Shown here in pieces: positions 1-10,179 of a DNA stretch of 64,000 nucleotides (the stretch's first letter is position 1; the number at the start of each line of letters is the position of its first letter). The notes under the pieces were generated by a model. That model did not search any database. It worked only from the letters and a program-made list of their open reading frames with translations, and was not told where the DNA came from. Location of the stretch: NCBI RefSeq assembly GCF_000714815.1, contig NZ_JMIH01000018.1, positions 62,001-126,000 on the forward strand. Reading direction: 5' to 3'. Made by a program: the position numbers and the translations under genes. This DNA comes from Anditalea andensis (GTDB taxonomy: Bacteria; Bacteroidota; Bacteroidia; Cytophagales; Cyclobacteriaceae).

Positions 1-154
1 AATGAAGTGATGAAGAAAATGATAAAACCCCCGTAATACCACTTCTCCACCGACTCCATTGCCATTTTTTTTTCTCTATCACATTTAAACTTCTCTATAC
101 CTTATTCCCGGTTTAGGCTATAGACCACTTGTAAACTGGAATGAAAGGCTAGCA

Positions 155-189
155 ATAGAGAAATCGGCTTTTCTAACCTATTTCTCTAT
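155..189. terminator. Hairpin downstream of the GH10 gene
   Basis: Perfect 10-bp arms (ATAGAGAAAT at 155-164 and ATTTCTCTAT at 180-189) flank a 15-base loop, 31 bases beyond the GH10 stop codon. It probably ends or protects the 3' end of the six-gene operon. There is no clear T-run, so this is a structural call only. Confidence 0.4.
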
Positions 190-219
190 ACCAGCACTGC
201 ACTACACTAACCCAAAAAT

Positions 220-2337
220 TCAATTTTTTAACCCTTCGGCAAATCCTGCATAAGCAGGTTTACGGGTAAAGTTGGGACTCCACAAGTAACCATAATCAGC
301 CCCATCTGTAACCCCTCCAATAGTAACCCCATACCGCTGCTGGACTGGTACATGCTCCTTGTACAGCCTTAAAACATCCTGATACATATCTGCTTGCTGC
401 ATGAGCATCACAGGGGTAGGCTGTCCTGTGCCAAGAGACACTGATAAGTTTGTAATTTTGATCAGCTTACCTGTAGCTGCCAGCAATCTAAACATCTCTG
501 CTATCTGTTCGGTACTTGAGCTTAGGTTCAAACGCATATGTGTGCCAATGCCATCCACCAAGGCGCCATTGTTATCCAAATACCTCACATATTCTATCAG
601 ACCCCTACACTTATCCAAATTGCTTTCTAAATTATGATCACTGATAAATAATAGATCATCATTATTCCCATGCACCCTTGCCAAATTGAACGCCAGTATA
701 CCATAATCTCTTCCTAGGTAATCCTGCCAGAAAAACTGCCCACTCCCTGCTCCCTGAAGTCCACTTCTTAGTTGGGATGGATTGTTGTCATCCATAGGTT
801 CATTTACTACATTCCATGCGCTAACATATGCAGAGGCGGCAGGCACTATACCTGATATCCAGTTTTCCATTTCAGTACTTACTATCTGACGTTTTTCTTC
901 CGGAGTTCTTTCTACTATAGTAGTAGAGCCCCCCTGCACAGTAGAACTGCTCAGTACAAACTCATCCAGGTATACAGTGCCTGCAAATTCACCATAACTG
1001 ATGATCAATCTTCCTCTATCTGCTGCTGAAGCTGTAGCCGTAAGGGATACATACTGCCATTCATCAGTTACATATACCTGCCCAAATCCATTGGATGAAT
1101 AATCGGGGCTTTGTATTTCTGGTCTTATCACACCTGTAGCATCACCCTTTACCCAAAAGCTAAGGTTATAGGTTTCTCCCATTTGTAAAGGTTCTGAAAA
1201 TTCATATACCGTCTGGACTTCCCAAAACCCACCAGTGGTGGAGGGATTAGTGACATAAAAAGCACGTCCTGAATTATTTACACCCTGACCATCAGGAGTG
1301 ACTCCCCTTATAGAATTATTTCCCCATCCCCCCCATGCTGTACCGGTTTCAAAGTCACCATCAGATATCAGGTTATTTACAAGCGGTTCACCATCTGTAT
1401 CATATACATAGAGGTTTTCCAAATCAATATGATAGGTTACATTTGGAGTATAACCCATATCAAATTTGATTCTAAAGGAATCTCCTTCAAAATCCCTTAC
1501 CTCAAATCTAATTTCACTCCATGATAAATTGGTCATGAAGGTTTCGGAAATCTCTCCGGTATTCATCCAGTCTATTTGAGGTTCATTATTGATTAATCCT
1601 TCAAAAGTAAGACGTCCTTCTCCTGGAATGTCAGATTTTATGTATATCACTATTTCATAGTCATTGCCAGGTATGACTGATATAGACGGAGTCACCAACT
1701 GCAAATCAGTCGGAGAACTGGCGTTAGGCCCTGAAAAGAGTTGAATTGCTTTAGAACTTCCGCCCATTCCTTCATTATCTACCACGGATACATTATTCCT
1801 CCCTGGGCTATATGACCAGTCCTGAAAAGTACCGTCTGATAAACCTGTTTTATTCAAAGAATTCACATAGGGTGGAGAATTTACTACCAAAGGAGCTAGC
1901 AAACCATTGATATAAGAGGCATTTTGATTGGAATGCCAAACCAAGGTATGCCCAAACGGAGATAACCCCTGCTCTTCTGCCAAGGAAAGAAATTCAAGTA
2001 CATTAACCAGATTATGGCTTCCGTTAGACTGAACGACTGCGCCATGTGTCATACCCAGATCGAGGTTGACCTCATTGAAATTGTTATTTATAAGTCTGAA
2101 CAGTACATCCCTATTCATATATTGGGACTGACTTACGGATGTGCCTATTTTGAATCCTTGGTCCCCTTCATTAGTCAGGTAATTGACCAGGTGATCATAG
2201 GCATTTATCTCCTCCTGCATTGCCACATTTTCAGGTATTTCTACATGGAAATCCAGAGGATCCAGGTCTGCACATGAGATTGCCAGCAGGGTACCCAGTG
2301 CATAAAGCCATATATTGTTTATTTTCATAGTCTTCAT
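220..2337 (-). CDS. GH10 xylanase-family lipoprotein with two inserted CBMs, likely catalytically impaired
   Basis: 705 residues. A lipoprotein signal ends at Cys22 (LAISC), so the protein is probably surface-anchored. The GH10 barrel is split. The first part includes the HTLVWH motif (residues 130-135). Two CBM4/22-like beta-sandwich modules follow (about 160-315 and 320-470). The barrel then resumes with the acid/base motif WNVVNEP (Glu513). CBM insertion at this point is known from Bacteroidota xylanases such as Xyn10C. The nucleophile motif, normally TELD, reads TNLS (Asn630, codon at 448-450). The subsite motif ENxMK is replaced by DLGMT (93-97), and the Trp of the late TxWG motif is Gly674. 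Family and position predict an endo-beta-1,4-xylanase; the residues predict a weak or dead enzyme that may serve as a glycan binder. It is the last gene of the operon, 18 bases after the preceding lipoprotein gene. Confidence 0.88.
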   Translation of the reverse strand: MKTMKINNIWLYALGTLLAISCADLDPLDFHVEIPENVAMQEEINAYDHLVNYLTNEGDQGFKIGTSVSQSQYMNRDVLFRLINNNFNEVNLDLGMTHGAVVQSNGSHNLVNVLEFLSLAEEQGLSPFGHTLVWHSNQNASYINGLLAPLVVNSPPYVNSLNKTGLSDGTFQDWSYSPGRNNVSVVDNEGMGGSSKAIQLFSGPNASSPTDLQLVTPSISVIPGNDYEIVIYIKSDIPGEGRLTFEGLINNEPQIDWMNTGEISETFMTNLSWSEIRFEVRDFEGDSFRIKFDMGYTPNVTYHIDLENLYVYDTDGEPLVNNLISDGDFETGTAWGGWGNNSIRGVTPDGQGVNNSGRAFYVTNPSTTGGFWEVQTVYEFSEPLQMGETYNLSFWVKGDATGVIRPEIQSPDYSSNGFGQVYVTDEWQYVSLTATASAADRGRLIISYGEFAGTVYLDEFVLSSSTVQGGSTTIVERTPEEKRQIVSTEMENWISGIVPAASAYVSAWNVVNEPMDDNNPSQLRSGLQGAGSGQFFWQDYLGRDYGILAFNLARVHGNNDDLLFISDHNLESNLDKCRGLIEYVRYLDNNGALVDGIGTHMRLNLSSSTEQIAEMFRLLAATGKLIKITNLSVSLGTGQPTPVMLMQQADMYQDVLRLYKEHVPVQQRYGVTIGGVTDGADYGYLWSPNFTRKPAYAGFAEGLKN

Positions 2338-2355
2338 ATTTTTAAAAGCAGAAAA

Positions 2356-3384
2356 TTACCTCAACATTGGAGAAAAGGTTTCCATAGCCACTCCCCTATT
2401 TCTCATTACTAAAGTGTCTGTCACCTGGATGTTCATGTCCTCTAAATCTATTTGGTAATTTAGATAGAGCGCATCTCTATCTTGTGCTCCCCAACTGTTC
2501 CTTTCTCCCCTTTTCACAAAACTACCAGTACCTGAAGCTGTAAAATCTCCTGAGGCTGCGGTCACCGTACAGTTTTCTTCTGCATCAAAAGTAAGAAGTA
2601 AATTAGCCTGTATATTCTGCCCACCTGAATCCTGAAAGGATAAAGGGAATTCAACCTGCCGCAGTGAATAGGTATTTAAATTGTTTATTTCATCTTGCTC
2701 CACATATTCTGCCCGTCTAATGACAGTATCATTCAAATCATTGTTCCCATTTTTGCCAGTGATGACATCCACTCCGCGTCGAAGGTAGAAACCATGCCAA
2801 GGGTTGATATATTTGACTGCATATAAAGTAAAATCTTTAGGGGCTGATACCCAATCAGCTTCCACAATTTTGCGGGGATTATTTACCAAAGGATTCCCGG
2901 ATAGTATGGAGTCTGCATTCACTACATTGGATATCACCATGGGGATCACATAAGTGTTTCTGATCGCCAATGGATCATTAAAAAAAGCTTCGGTGAGTTG
3001 TATTTCCACTCCTCCAATCAGACTACCTCTAGGAATGATAATATTTTCAGAAAGTATTCCGTAATAGGTAGAGGGCATAGGTCGTATTTCCTCCCCACTG
3101 TCACCAAATACCACGCCTTCCAACAGGGAATTGTCTACAGTGAAATCCAGCCGAATGTCAGCATTATTAGAATACACACCGCCTGTAGTAGCCATGATTC
3201 TGAATTTCCACTCATTATCCATAGATGTGTCAAAGATATCTTCTCCTAAGGTGATGGTTCTCACTGGATACTGGTGGGCAAAATAAACAGTCTGATAATC
3301 GAAATCAGGAAAATCCCAATCCTCATTCTGACAGGAAACAAAGAAAACAGCTAGGATGATATATATGTAAAATTTATTTTTCAT
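2356..3384 (-). CDS. DUF1735/DUF5627-type surface lipoprotein (XusE-like glycan-binding protein)
   Basis: 342 residues with a short lipoprotein signal ending at Cys18 (FFVSC). The N-terminal half (about 30-170) looks like a DUF1735 beta-sandwich. The C-terminal half (about 180-340) looks like DUF5627, ending in a beta-rich segment rich in Asn and Asp. It lies between the second susD and the GH10 gene, where XusE or the surface glycan-binding protein sits in known xylan loci. The likely role is holding polysaccharide at the outer membrane beside the SusCD transporter. No catalytic motif is visible. The domain names come from overall resemblance, so the function is inferred mainly from position. 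Confidence 0.75.
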   Translation of the reverse strand: MKNKFYIYIILAVFFVSCQNEDWDFPDFDYQTVYFAHQYPVRTITLGEDIFDTSMDNEWKFRIMATTGGVYSNNADIRLDFTVDNSLLEGVVFGDSGEEIRPMPSTYYGILSENIIIPRGSLIGGVEIQLTEAFFNDPLAIRNTYVIPMVISNVVNADSILSGNPLVNNPRKIVEADWVSAPKDFTLYAVKYINPWHGFYLRRGVDVITGKNGNNDLNDTVIRRAEYVEQDEINNLNTYSLRQVEFPLSFQDSGGQNIQANLLLTFDAEENCTVTAASGDFTASGTGSFVKRGERNSWGAQDRDALYLNYQIDLEDMNIQVTDTLVMRNRGVAMETFSPMLR

Positions 3385-3429
3385 GATGTGTGTTTTTATA
3401 ATAAGAGATTTGATCGAGCTGCCCTATGA

Positions 3430-5193
3430 TCACCATCCGGAATTTTGTTGGAGGGCATTGAATTTCAGGAGTTCGCTTAAAGGAATAGGCCCATATATCA
3501 TATGGTCACCAAATACCCGGTTTTCCACTTGGACATATTGATGAACGCTATTTTGAATACGTACACCTTGGGCGGGTTCTGTGAGATTGGACATCCAACG
3601 CCGCAGATCCCAAAACCTGAAACCCTCAAAACAAAGTTCTAATCTTCGCTCATTCCTTATCATTTCCCTCATAGCAGTCTGATCGCCTTTAATAGATTCC
3701 AGGTAGGCATCTCCATTATCAGTGCCTATGCCCGCGCGGGTACGGATAGCTTTGATTACATCATATGCTGAATAGCCATTTCCACCTGTACCTAGAGGCC
3801 CCCAAGCTTCATTTGCGGCCTCAGCGTATATGAGGTATATTTCTGTATATCTTATCCTAGGTTTGTAGCGCAGCTGGGAATTAGTTGAGACCGGATCTAA
3901 ATTTACATCCTGGCGAAGCAATTTTCGCATATAATAACCTGTGCGGGTAGACGTCTCTACCTGATTGAATCCATCAATGGTACCGGCATCTAGTGCTGTA
4001 CGCACCACAGTATTGTTTGGACCGGCGGTCCCACCATTTACAATTATGAAATGACGCAATCGTGGATCTCTGTTGGAATAGGGATCAGCTTGGTCATAAT
4101 TACTAGCTGGATGTGTGACTGGATAACCATTAGCCATCGGAAAAGCATTTACCAGGTTTTGGGTAGGATTGAGTAAACCATTTCCAAAGAGTGTTGGAGG
4201 GTAATGTTGGGATTCCAAATCATTATTAGGGCCCTGTAGGTCTGTCCGCCATAGAATCTCTGGTGGGTTGATACCAGAACCTATAGCATTGATCTCTCCT
4301 GTATTTGTGAACCAGGTAACTCCATTTGGAGCCAGTCCAGACAGTCCCCCATTGAGATCAATCACTTCTGCAGCATAATTGGCAGCATCTTCCCATCTGG
4401 TAGAATTGCTGCTGCTAAAAGCAGGACTTGCCGCCAATAAAGCTGCCTGTGCTCTGATGGCCCTTACTATCCGGCCACTCATTAACTGTCTGGCATCTTG
4501 CCCAAAAACTCTGTTGTAATCATCAGCGTCGGCACCTGCAGCCCGGTATTTTTCAGGTATCTGCTGGGTATTTCCTATATTGTTATAATCCATGGGAAGA
4601 AGGTCCAATGCGCTTTCTACATCTTCGTACAATTGCTGCATACTTTGCTCAAAGGTGGCTCGAGGAATATTAAAAAGAGAGGCAGTCCCTTCAGGTTCCA
4701 AAACCAAGGGCACTCCCAGCAGCTCACCACCTACTCTTCCACCATGTGCCTGTAACAAATGGAACATAAACAAAGCCCTCAGTCCATATGCTTCTCCCTT
4801 TATACGGTCATTGAACATGTTCCTTACCACTTCATCTTCGCTCCAGGATACCCTCTCTACTTCATCCAGCATGATATTGAGGTATTGAATTGCTGCTCGG
4901 GAATTGGTCCATTGGTCCAATGGATTATTATCCGCAGCCCACTGTCCGGTAGCTACTGTAAAATAGGGATTAGTCTCACTGTTACTAACAGCATCATCAG
5001 TTGCCATATCATTGAATGACCAGCTATTGGTAGGTATTCTGACATAACCATTAATGATGATTCCCTGAGCAAACCTCGGTTCACCGTACATGGATTCTAC
5101 ATCGCGATTATTTTGAATGGCTGGTTCAAAAAGATCTACACAACTGGACAGCAAGAGGATGCAGGAAACCAAGAATAGTTTATATTTATTCAT
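3430..5193 (-). CDS. susD: SusD/RagB-family outer-membrane lipoprotein (second of tandem pair, XusD-like)
   Basis: 587 residues with a lipobox at Cys18 (LLSSC). It shows the SusD layout: alpha-helical TPR-like N-terminal half (RAAIQYLNIMLDEV, GEAYGLRALFMFHLLQ), a variable glycan-facing middle, and the conserved C-terminal block (RYTEIYLIYAEAANE, then RNERRLELCFEGFRFWDLRRW near 515-540). It ends in the family's Gly-Trp terminus. SusD proteins sit as a hinged lid on a SusC beta-barrel and capture oligosaccharides. It follows its susC partner by 21 bases and is presumably co-transcribed with it. Confidence 0.95.
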   Translation of the reverse strand: MNKYKLFLVSCILLLSSCVDLFEPAIQNNRDVESMYGEPRFAQGIIINGYVRIPTNSWSFNDMATDDAVSNSETNPYFTVATGQWAADNNPLDQWTNSRAAIQYLNIMLDEVERVSWSEDEVVRNMFNDRIKGEAYGLRALFMFHLLQAHGGRVGGELLGVPLVLEPEGTASLFNIPRATFEQSMQQLYEDVESALDLLPMDYNNIGNTQQIPEKYRAAGADADDYNRVFGQDARQLMSGRIVRAIRAQAALLAASPAFSSSNSTRWEDAANYAAEVIDLNGGLSGLAPNGVTWFTNTGEINAIGSGINPPEILWRTDLQGPNNDLESQHYPPTLFGNGLLNPTQNLVNAFPMANGYPVTHPASNYDQADPYSNRDPRLRHFIIVNGGTAGPNNTVVRTALDAGTIDGFNQVETSTRTGYYMRKLLRQDVNLDPVSTNSQLRYKPRIRYTEIYLIYAEAANEAWGPLGTGGNGYSAYDVIKAIRTRAGIGTDNGDAYLESIKGDQTAMREMIRNERRLELCFEGFRFWDLRRWMSNLTEPAQGVRIQNSVHQYVQVENRVFGDHMIYGPIPLSELLKFNALQQNSGW

Positions 5194-5214
5194 TTTCTTT
5201 AAATTTAAATCTTG

Positions 5215-8208
5215 TTAAAACATTGCTCTGAGCCCTATATTAAAGAACCTAGTCTGTGGAGCACCTCCCACATTCATTTCCATGATTTCCCGGTTAGGGG
5301 ATACAATCAATAAATTAGCACCGTTTATATATGCACCTAACTCCCTTACAAATGTGTTTTCCAGATAGTTAGATGGAAAGTTATAGGAAAGCTGAACCCT
5401 GCTGAGATCAAATCTATTGGTGCTGTAAAGCCAGAAATCAGAATTTCTGAAGTTATTGTTTCCATTTAAAGTAGTCAGACGAGGGTAGGTAGCGGTATCA
5501 CTGGTCTCTTCGGTCCATCGGTCACGTACTACTTCGGAATATTTATCTTCACCGCTCATCCAGAAATAAGAACCGCTTCTCATGGCATGTCCTCCCATAC
5601 GGGCCACTCCCAGAGCGAAGAAGGTGAAATTCTTCCAATTTGCTGTCAGTGTAACCCCTCCGGTTAAGGGTGCTCCATACCATCCACCCCTTCCCAGGTA
5701 TACTTCATCTTGGGCATTGATGATACCGTCCCCATTTTGATCGACATATTTGATATCTCCTGGCCTCACTTCACCAAACAGCTGATTAGGTGAGCTTTCT
5801 ATATCATTCATATCTTTAAAGAAACCATCACTCTGTAGGCCAAACAGCGCATCCAGTGGTCTACCTTCTCTATTCTGGTAACCATCTTGAAAAATCTCCG
5901 CCCTCCTTGTGGCCTTTGTGGTAAAATATAAACCAGTCAAACCTAAAGACCAGTTGACTTCCCTAATCCTCTTGTTCAGATTGATATTATAATCAATACC
6001 TGCCCTTTGATCATTATTATAGTTAACATAAGGAATAAAAGACGAAGTCGGCCATCCGGTAGAAAAATAGTTAGGATATAAGGCGGTATTTTGGATAAGC
6101 AATCCGGTCATCTGGTTGATATAAGCAGATCCCCTGAAGGTGATAAGGTTATTAAAAAAAGAACCGTCCAGTGATACACTCAATTCTTCCCTTTTAGGAA
6201 AGGTCATGTCTGGATTTTCACCCCTTCTTACATCTGTACTGCTATTGTTTAGCCCATCTCTCCAAGTATACCAGGCACCATCAGTCTGCCTATATATACT
6301 TTCATACAGATAATAATCTTCTATATCTAAATCTGTATGCAGTATCCCCGCTGATACAGATAGATTCAGATAATCCACACCAGCTGCTGAAGCCATAAAA
6401 TCCTCATTACTGATTCTCCAACCTAAAGTTATTGTGGGAGAAAAAGCCTGTCTATTATGTTCCGGTAGCCTAGCTGAATGAATGACAGCCCCATTAAATT
6501 CTGCAAAATATTTTTCCTGGAAATTATATCCCAAATGCAATCCTAAATTTGCATTGCTCACCCGGTGGTAAATTCCAGATATGCTTTGCTGAAATCCCCC
6601 AGCTATAAGCATGGCAGAAAAGTTATGCCTGCTGTTTACCTGCTTAAGATAATTTAATTGTGCGTTGAACGATAGTGTTTGACGAAACCAAGGATCACTA
6701 ATATTCTGAGTCCTGGTACTGGCATCCTGCCCGTATCTGGTCAGGCTACTTATCTGATCTATCCCGGCATAATTGTTCCAAGTGGCCTCATATACGGCAT
6801 AATCATTATTAAAAGAAAGATTATAGGATGTAGCATAATCCACTCCAAATGTGGAATTGAAAGACAAGCCTTCAAGTACATTATCCAGATCAGCATTCAC
6901 TCCTGTATTGAATTGAAATTGCCTACTGGTAAATTGATTGGATCCCCCTGCATAGATATCTGCAAATGGGTTGTTTTGTTCTAACTGGGTTCCTCCCAAG
7001 ATATACCTCCCCTCAATGATATGGTCTGAGTTCTGTACTAAATTAGAGGAAGCCTGATCCCCTTCTTCTATCGCACTAATCGGGATTAAAGGTACAAATC
7101 GATGCGGCCTTCTAGTGGCAGCATTTGCCCAATAATCAGTATTTACTCCTTTGCCGTTATAAAAGAATATGGCCGCATCTGCGAAAGCACTGATATGCTT
7201 GCTGATTCTCATATCCACATTGCCTCTAATATTTAACCTTTCATTCATATTGTGCTGAGCCTGACCGAAATCCAAAAGGGATCCCTCATTCCAATAGCCT
7301 ATATTGGTATAATATTTAGCATTTTCATTGCCTCCCGCTATTTCTACAGTGGCATCATATCGACTGTATGTTTTTTGCAGATATTCAGGAGAATAAAAAT
7401 CTACATTGGGATACCTATAAGGATTAGTTCCTGCAGCATGATGATATATATCATCCTGAGCGTATAACTGGCCTAACCCGTCATTCGCTCTGGCTTCATT
7501 GTACAGGGTCATATATTCCGCGGAGCCTAAGTATTTGGGAAACCTTCTGGGAGCATGAATTCCGGCATTGGTACGAACTGAAATCCTTAACTCACCCTCT
7601 TCACCTCTTTTAGTAGTTATCATGATGACCCCTTTTGCTGCCCGGCTGCCATATAATACCACAGCGGCAACACCTTTTAGGAATGTAATCTGGGCAATTT
7701 CTGTTGGCATTACACTGCCCACATCCCGAGGCACGCCATCTACTAACAATAAGTATTCATCAAATCCCCACAGGTTTCCGTTAAAACCTCCAACAAAAGC
7801 TTCCATATCTGCCAGACTATGAGTGATATAATTTTTATCTAATATTTCAGGCATATTCACATGAGAAACAGTGCCTAATGACTGCTGTGGACTGACTCTA
7901 CGGAAAGGCATCTGTACTAAACCATCCTGATCAGGGCTTATTACGTAACCTACCTGATTGACTGTATCAGTAACCCGGGTAGTATCAATACTCAGTGAAA
8001 GGCCTAATGAAGGCAACCATTTTACCGAATTAGCTTTATTTTTATCCGCTTGAAGCCCTTTCGGTATTCCCGATTTATAAACCGGTGCGCCATTGTCACT
8101 TATATACAGGGTATGGGCGTCAATCTCTTTCTCTGTCTGAGCAAATAATTCAGGTGGAAAAAGAGCCACCCAGATACACATAACTACTCCTATATTTATA
8201 TATCTCAT
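5215..8208 (-). CDS. susC: SusC/RagA-family TonB-dependent transporter (second of tandem pair, XusC-like), atypical N-terminus
   Basis: 997 residues with a cleavable signal peptide ending near FPPELFAQ. A plug-like region follows (about 130-210; YLLLVDGVPRDV, then VLYGSRAAKGVIMITTKRG), then the long outer-membrane barrel with a calcium-site-like segment (DQNGDGIINAQDE near 835-850). The usual N-terminal CarboxypepD_reg-like domain and the plug IRG motif are missing. They are replaced by about 110 residues with no recognised domain. It probably imports oligosaccharides with the neighbouring SusD. It lies 43 bases downstream of the first susD in the same operon. The altered N-terminus may reflect different TonB coupling or a subunit role beside the first SusC. 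Confidence 0.9.
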   Translation of the reverse strand: MRYINIGVVMCIWVALFPPELFAQTEKEIDAHTLYISDNGAPVYKSGIPKGLQADKNKANSVKWLPSLGLSLSIDTTRVTDTVNQVGYVISPDQDGLVQMPFRRVSPQQSLGTVSHVNMPEILDKNYITHSLADMEAFVGGFNGNLWGFDEYLLLVDGVPRDVGSVMPTEIAQITFLKGVAAVVLYGSRAAKGVIMITTKRGEEGELRISVRTNAGIHAPRRFPKYLGSAEYMTLYNEARANDGLGQLYAQDDIYHHAAGTNPYRYPNVDFYSPEYLQKTYSRYDATVEIAGGNENAKYYTNIGYWNEGSLLDFGQAQHNMNERLNIRGNVDMRISKHISAFADAAIFFYNGKGVNTDYWANAATRRPHRFVPLIPISAIEEGDQASSNLVQNSDHIIEGRYILGGTQLEQNNPFADIYAGGSNQFTSRQFQFNTGVNADLDNVLEGLSFNSTFGVDYATSYNLSFNNDYAVYEATWNNYAGIDQISSLTRYGQDASTRTQNISDPWFRQTLSFNAQLNYLKQVNSRHNFSAMLIAGGFQQSISGIYHRVSNANLGLHLGYNFQEKYFAEFNGAVIHSARLPEHNRQAFSPTITLGWRISNEDFMASAAGVDYLNLSVSAGILHTDLDIEDYYLYESIYRQTDGAWYTWRDGLNNSSTDVRRGENPDMTFPKREELSVSLDGSFFNNLITFRGSAYINQMTGLLIQNTALYPNYFSTGWPTSSFIPYVNYNNDQRAGIDYNINLNKRIREVNWSLGLTGLYFTTKATRRAEIFQDGYQNREGRPLDALFGLQSDGFFKDMNDIESSPNQLFGEVRPGDIKYVDQNGDGIINAQDEVYLGRGGWYGAPLTGGVTLTANWKNFTFFALGVARMGGHAMRSGSYFWMSGEDKYSEVVRDRWTEETSDTATYPRLTTLNGNNNFRNSDFWLYSTNRFDLSRVQLSYNFPSNYLENTFVRELGAYINGANLLIVSPNREIMEMNVGGAPQTRFFNIGLRAMF

Positions 8209-8251
8209 AATATTCTTCTAGTTAAAATGATTGAAACGGGGTATACATAAA

Positions 8252-10168
8252 TTACCATCCTGGATTTTGTCTAAACTCAGGGTAAATCGTCACATCAGAA
8301 ACCTTAAGTGGCAGCCAATTATGCTGTTCAGAAAAGTCCCTTTCCAATATCACCGCTTCCCGAACGTTTACGATTCTGCTTTCAGATGGATTTTCCGAAT
8401 TGTAGCCCCCTGGTGCGCGGTCAAATTCCAAAGATGTTTTTAATGTATATGGCCGTTCAGCCAGAAGTAACCATCGACGAAGATCATTAAAGCGGTGTCT
8501 TTCAAATGATAATTCAACTGCCCGCTCCCGTCTGACTTCTGACAGAAAATCATTTATAGAAGCTAAAAATTTAGTGTTCACTGGAGCTACCCCGGCGCGT
8601 GCTCTTACCACGTTGATAGCATCTACAGCCGTTTTATCAAAATTGGGGGCCTTCCCCGTAGGAGAACTATATCCCATAGAAGCAGCTTCTGCATACATGA
8701 GATAAATGTCAGCCAGTCTCATATAAGGGACATTGATATGTAGATTATTTCCAAAACTATGCCCCTCATCATACATATTTGATTCTATTGGTATAAATTT
8801 CCGGTTGGCAAAGCCAGTTCGGCTACCTGTCCTCACATCTCTGTAGCTTCCTCCTGTAAATAAATTGGCAAATCTATGTTGCACTTCATTTGGAGGCATT
8901 GATCCTTGTACTACTCTTACCCCATCGTATATGATATCATGATAAAATCTTGGATCCCGGTTGCGCCACATATATGCAGGATCGTATCCTGATTCAGGAT
9001 CTGCCTGAGTAATATCTTCTGGCAAAGGCAAGCCATTAGCCATGCCGTAATTTTTAATATAATTAGCCGTAGGCATAAACTTGGTGGCATCACCACCACC
9101 TACTATAAGCGGAATGTATTGCTTACTGGTACCCCAATTGGAATCATTCGCATCACTATAAGGGGATCTAAATATAGCTTCAGTCCCACCTGGCATGGCC
9201 CAATTTTGCCCCCTGGTATAAAAATTCCGATTATAATTAGCAAATGATAGAAGTGAATACTGAGTGGATCCACTTTCGGTAAGATTTAACAATTCACCAA
9301 AAGCCGCAGCGGCCCTTTGACTCAGATCACTATTATATGTTCTGCTTCCGGTAGATTCCAGATTCATCAAAGGACTACTGGCCCAAAGTAAGTTTTTACC
9401 TAAATAACCTAGGGCCATTATTTTATTGATTCTTAATTCATTTTTACCAAGCGTTCGCCTACCTGCTACAGTTTCATCCCAGTTTACCGGTAATAAATCA
9501 GCTGCCCTTCTTAAGTCTCGGGCTATATTTTCAGCTGATTCATGATAACTTAGGCGGGGCAACCTGAGAGGCTGGTCCCCCGGCAGGACTTCATCTATAT
9601 AAGGAAGGCCCCCAAAATATTGGATAAACATAAAGTGAAACCATCCTCTGAAAAATAACAATTGTCCTTCAATCAGGTTTCTCTCCTCTTGGGTAGCATC
9701 TGTCATCAGATCAAGGTTAGCTAAACCTAAATTTGCCTTTCTAATACCATACCACCCCAGTGGCCATAAACCTTTAAGCATACGGGGATCATCTCCATAT
9801 TGAAAAGAAGTATGAGCATTGTTTCTATCCATCCATCCTGCACCCCAGCCATCGTGTTCCGCCTGCCAACCCCAGAAATTTCCTCTATCTATTTTGAATG
9901 AAATATGAAAATCTCCTGCACTGGTTTCTATTTCATCTTCACCCCAGTTCCACGAGTTGGTCCAGTATCGATTAGTGAAATTAGGAACACAGTGATATAA
10001 CTCTTCGGTAAATCCCTGAAAATTGATAAAGTTCTGAAAAGCCTGCTCTTCGGATATAATGGAATCTGGTGTTCTTTCCAGATAATCTTCACAGGAAGCT
10101 CCCATTATTAATGCAGCCATAACCAAACTACATTTAAACAACTGTTTAATATTTATATACCTATTCAT
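8252..10168 (-). CDS. susD: SusD/RagB-family outer-membrane lipoprotein (first of tandem pair, XusB-like)
   Basis: 638 residues with lipobox Cys26 (MGASC), followed by the EDYLERTPDS start common in SusD proteins. Family blocks are visible: FFRGWFHFMFIQYFGGLPYI (about 170-192), MRLADIYLMYAEAASMG (about 480) and RRERAVELSFERHRFNDLRRW (about 540-560), with the terminal Pro-Gly-Trp. It is larger than its downstream paralogue and rich in Trp, Asn and Tyr, as expected for a glycan-binding surface. Its start lies only 11 bases from the end of the upstream susC, so the two are probably translated from one mRNA as a receptor complex. Confidence 0.95.
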   Translation of the reverse strand: MNRYINIKQLFKCSLVMAALIMGASCEDYLERTPDSIISEEQAFQNFINFQGFTEELYHCVPNFTNRYWTNSWNWGEDEIETSAGDFHISFKIDRGNFWGWQAEHDGWGAGWMDRNNAHTSFQYGDDPRMLKGLWPLGWYGIRKANLGLANLDLMTDATQEERNLIEGQLLFFRGWFHFMFIQYFGGLPYIDEVLPGDQPLRLPRLSYHESAENIARDLRRAADLLPVNWDETVAGRRTLGKNELRINKIMALGYLGKNLLWASSPLMNLESTGSRTYNSDLSQRAAAAFGELLNLTESGSTQYSLLSFANYNRNFYTRGQNWAMPGGTEAIFRSPYSDANDSNWGTSKQYIPLIVGGGDATKFMPTANYIKNYGMANGLPLPEDITQADPESGYDPAYMWRNRDPRFYHDIIYDGVRVVQGSMPPNEVQHRFANLFTGGSYRDVRTGSRTGFANRKFIPIESNMYDEGHSFGNNLHINVPYMRLADIYLMYAEAASMGYSSPTGKAPNFDKTAVDAINVVRARAGVAPVNTKFLASINDFLSEVRRERAVELSFERHRFNDLRRWLLLAERPYTLKTSLEFDRAPGGYNSENPSESRIVNVREAVILERDFSEQHNWLPLKVSDVTIYPEFRQNPGW

Positions 10169-10179
10169 AATATCTGCTA

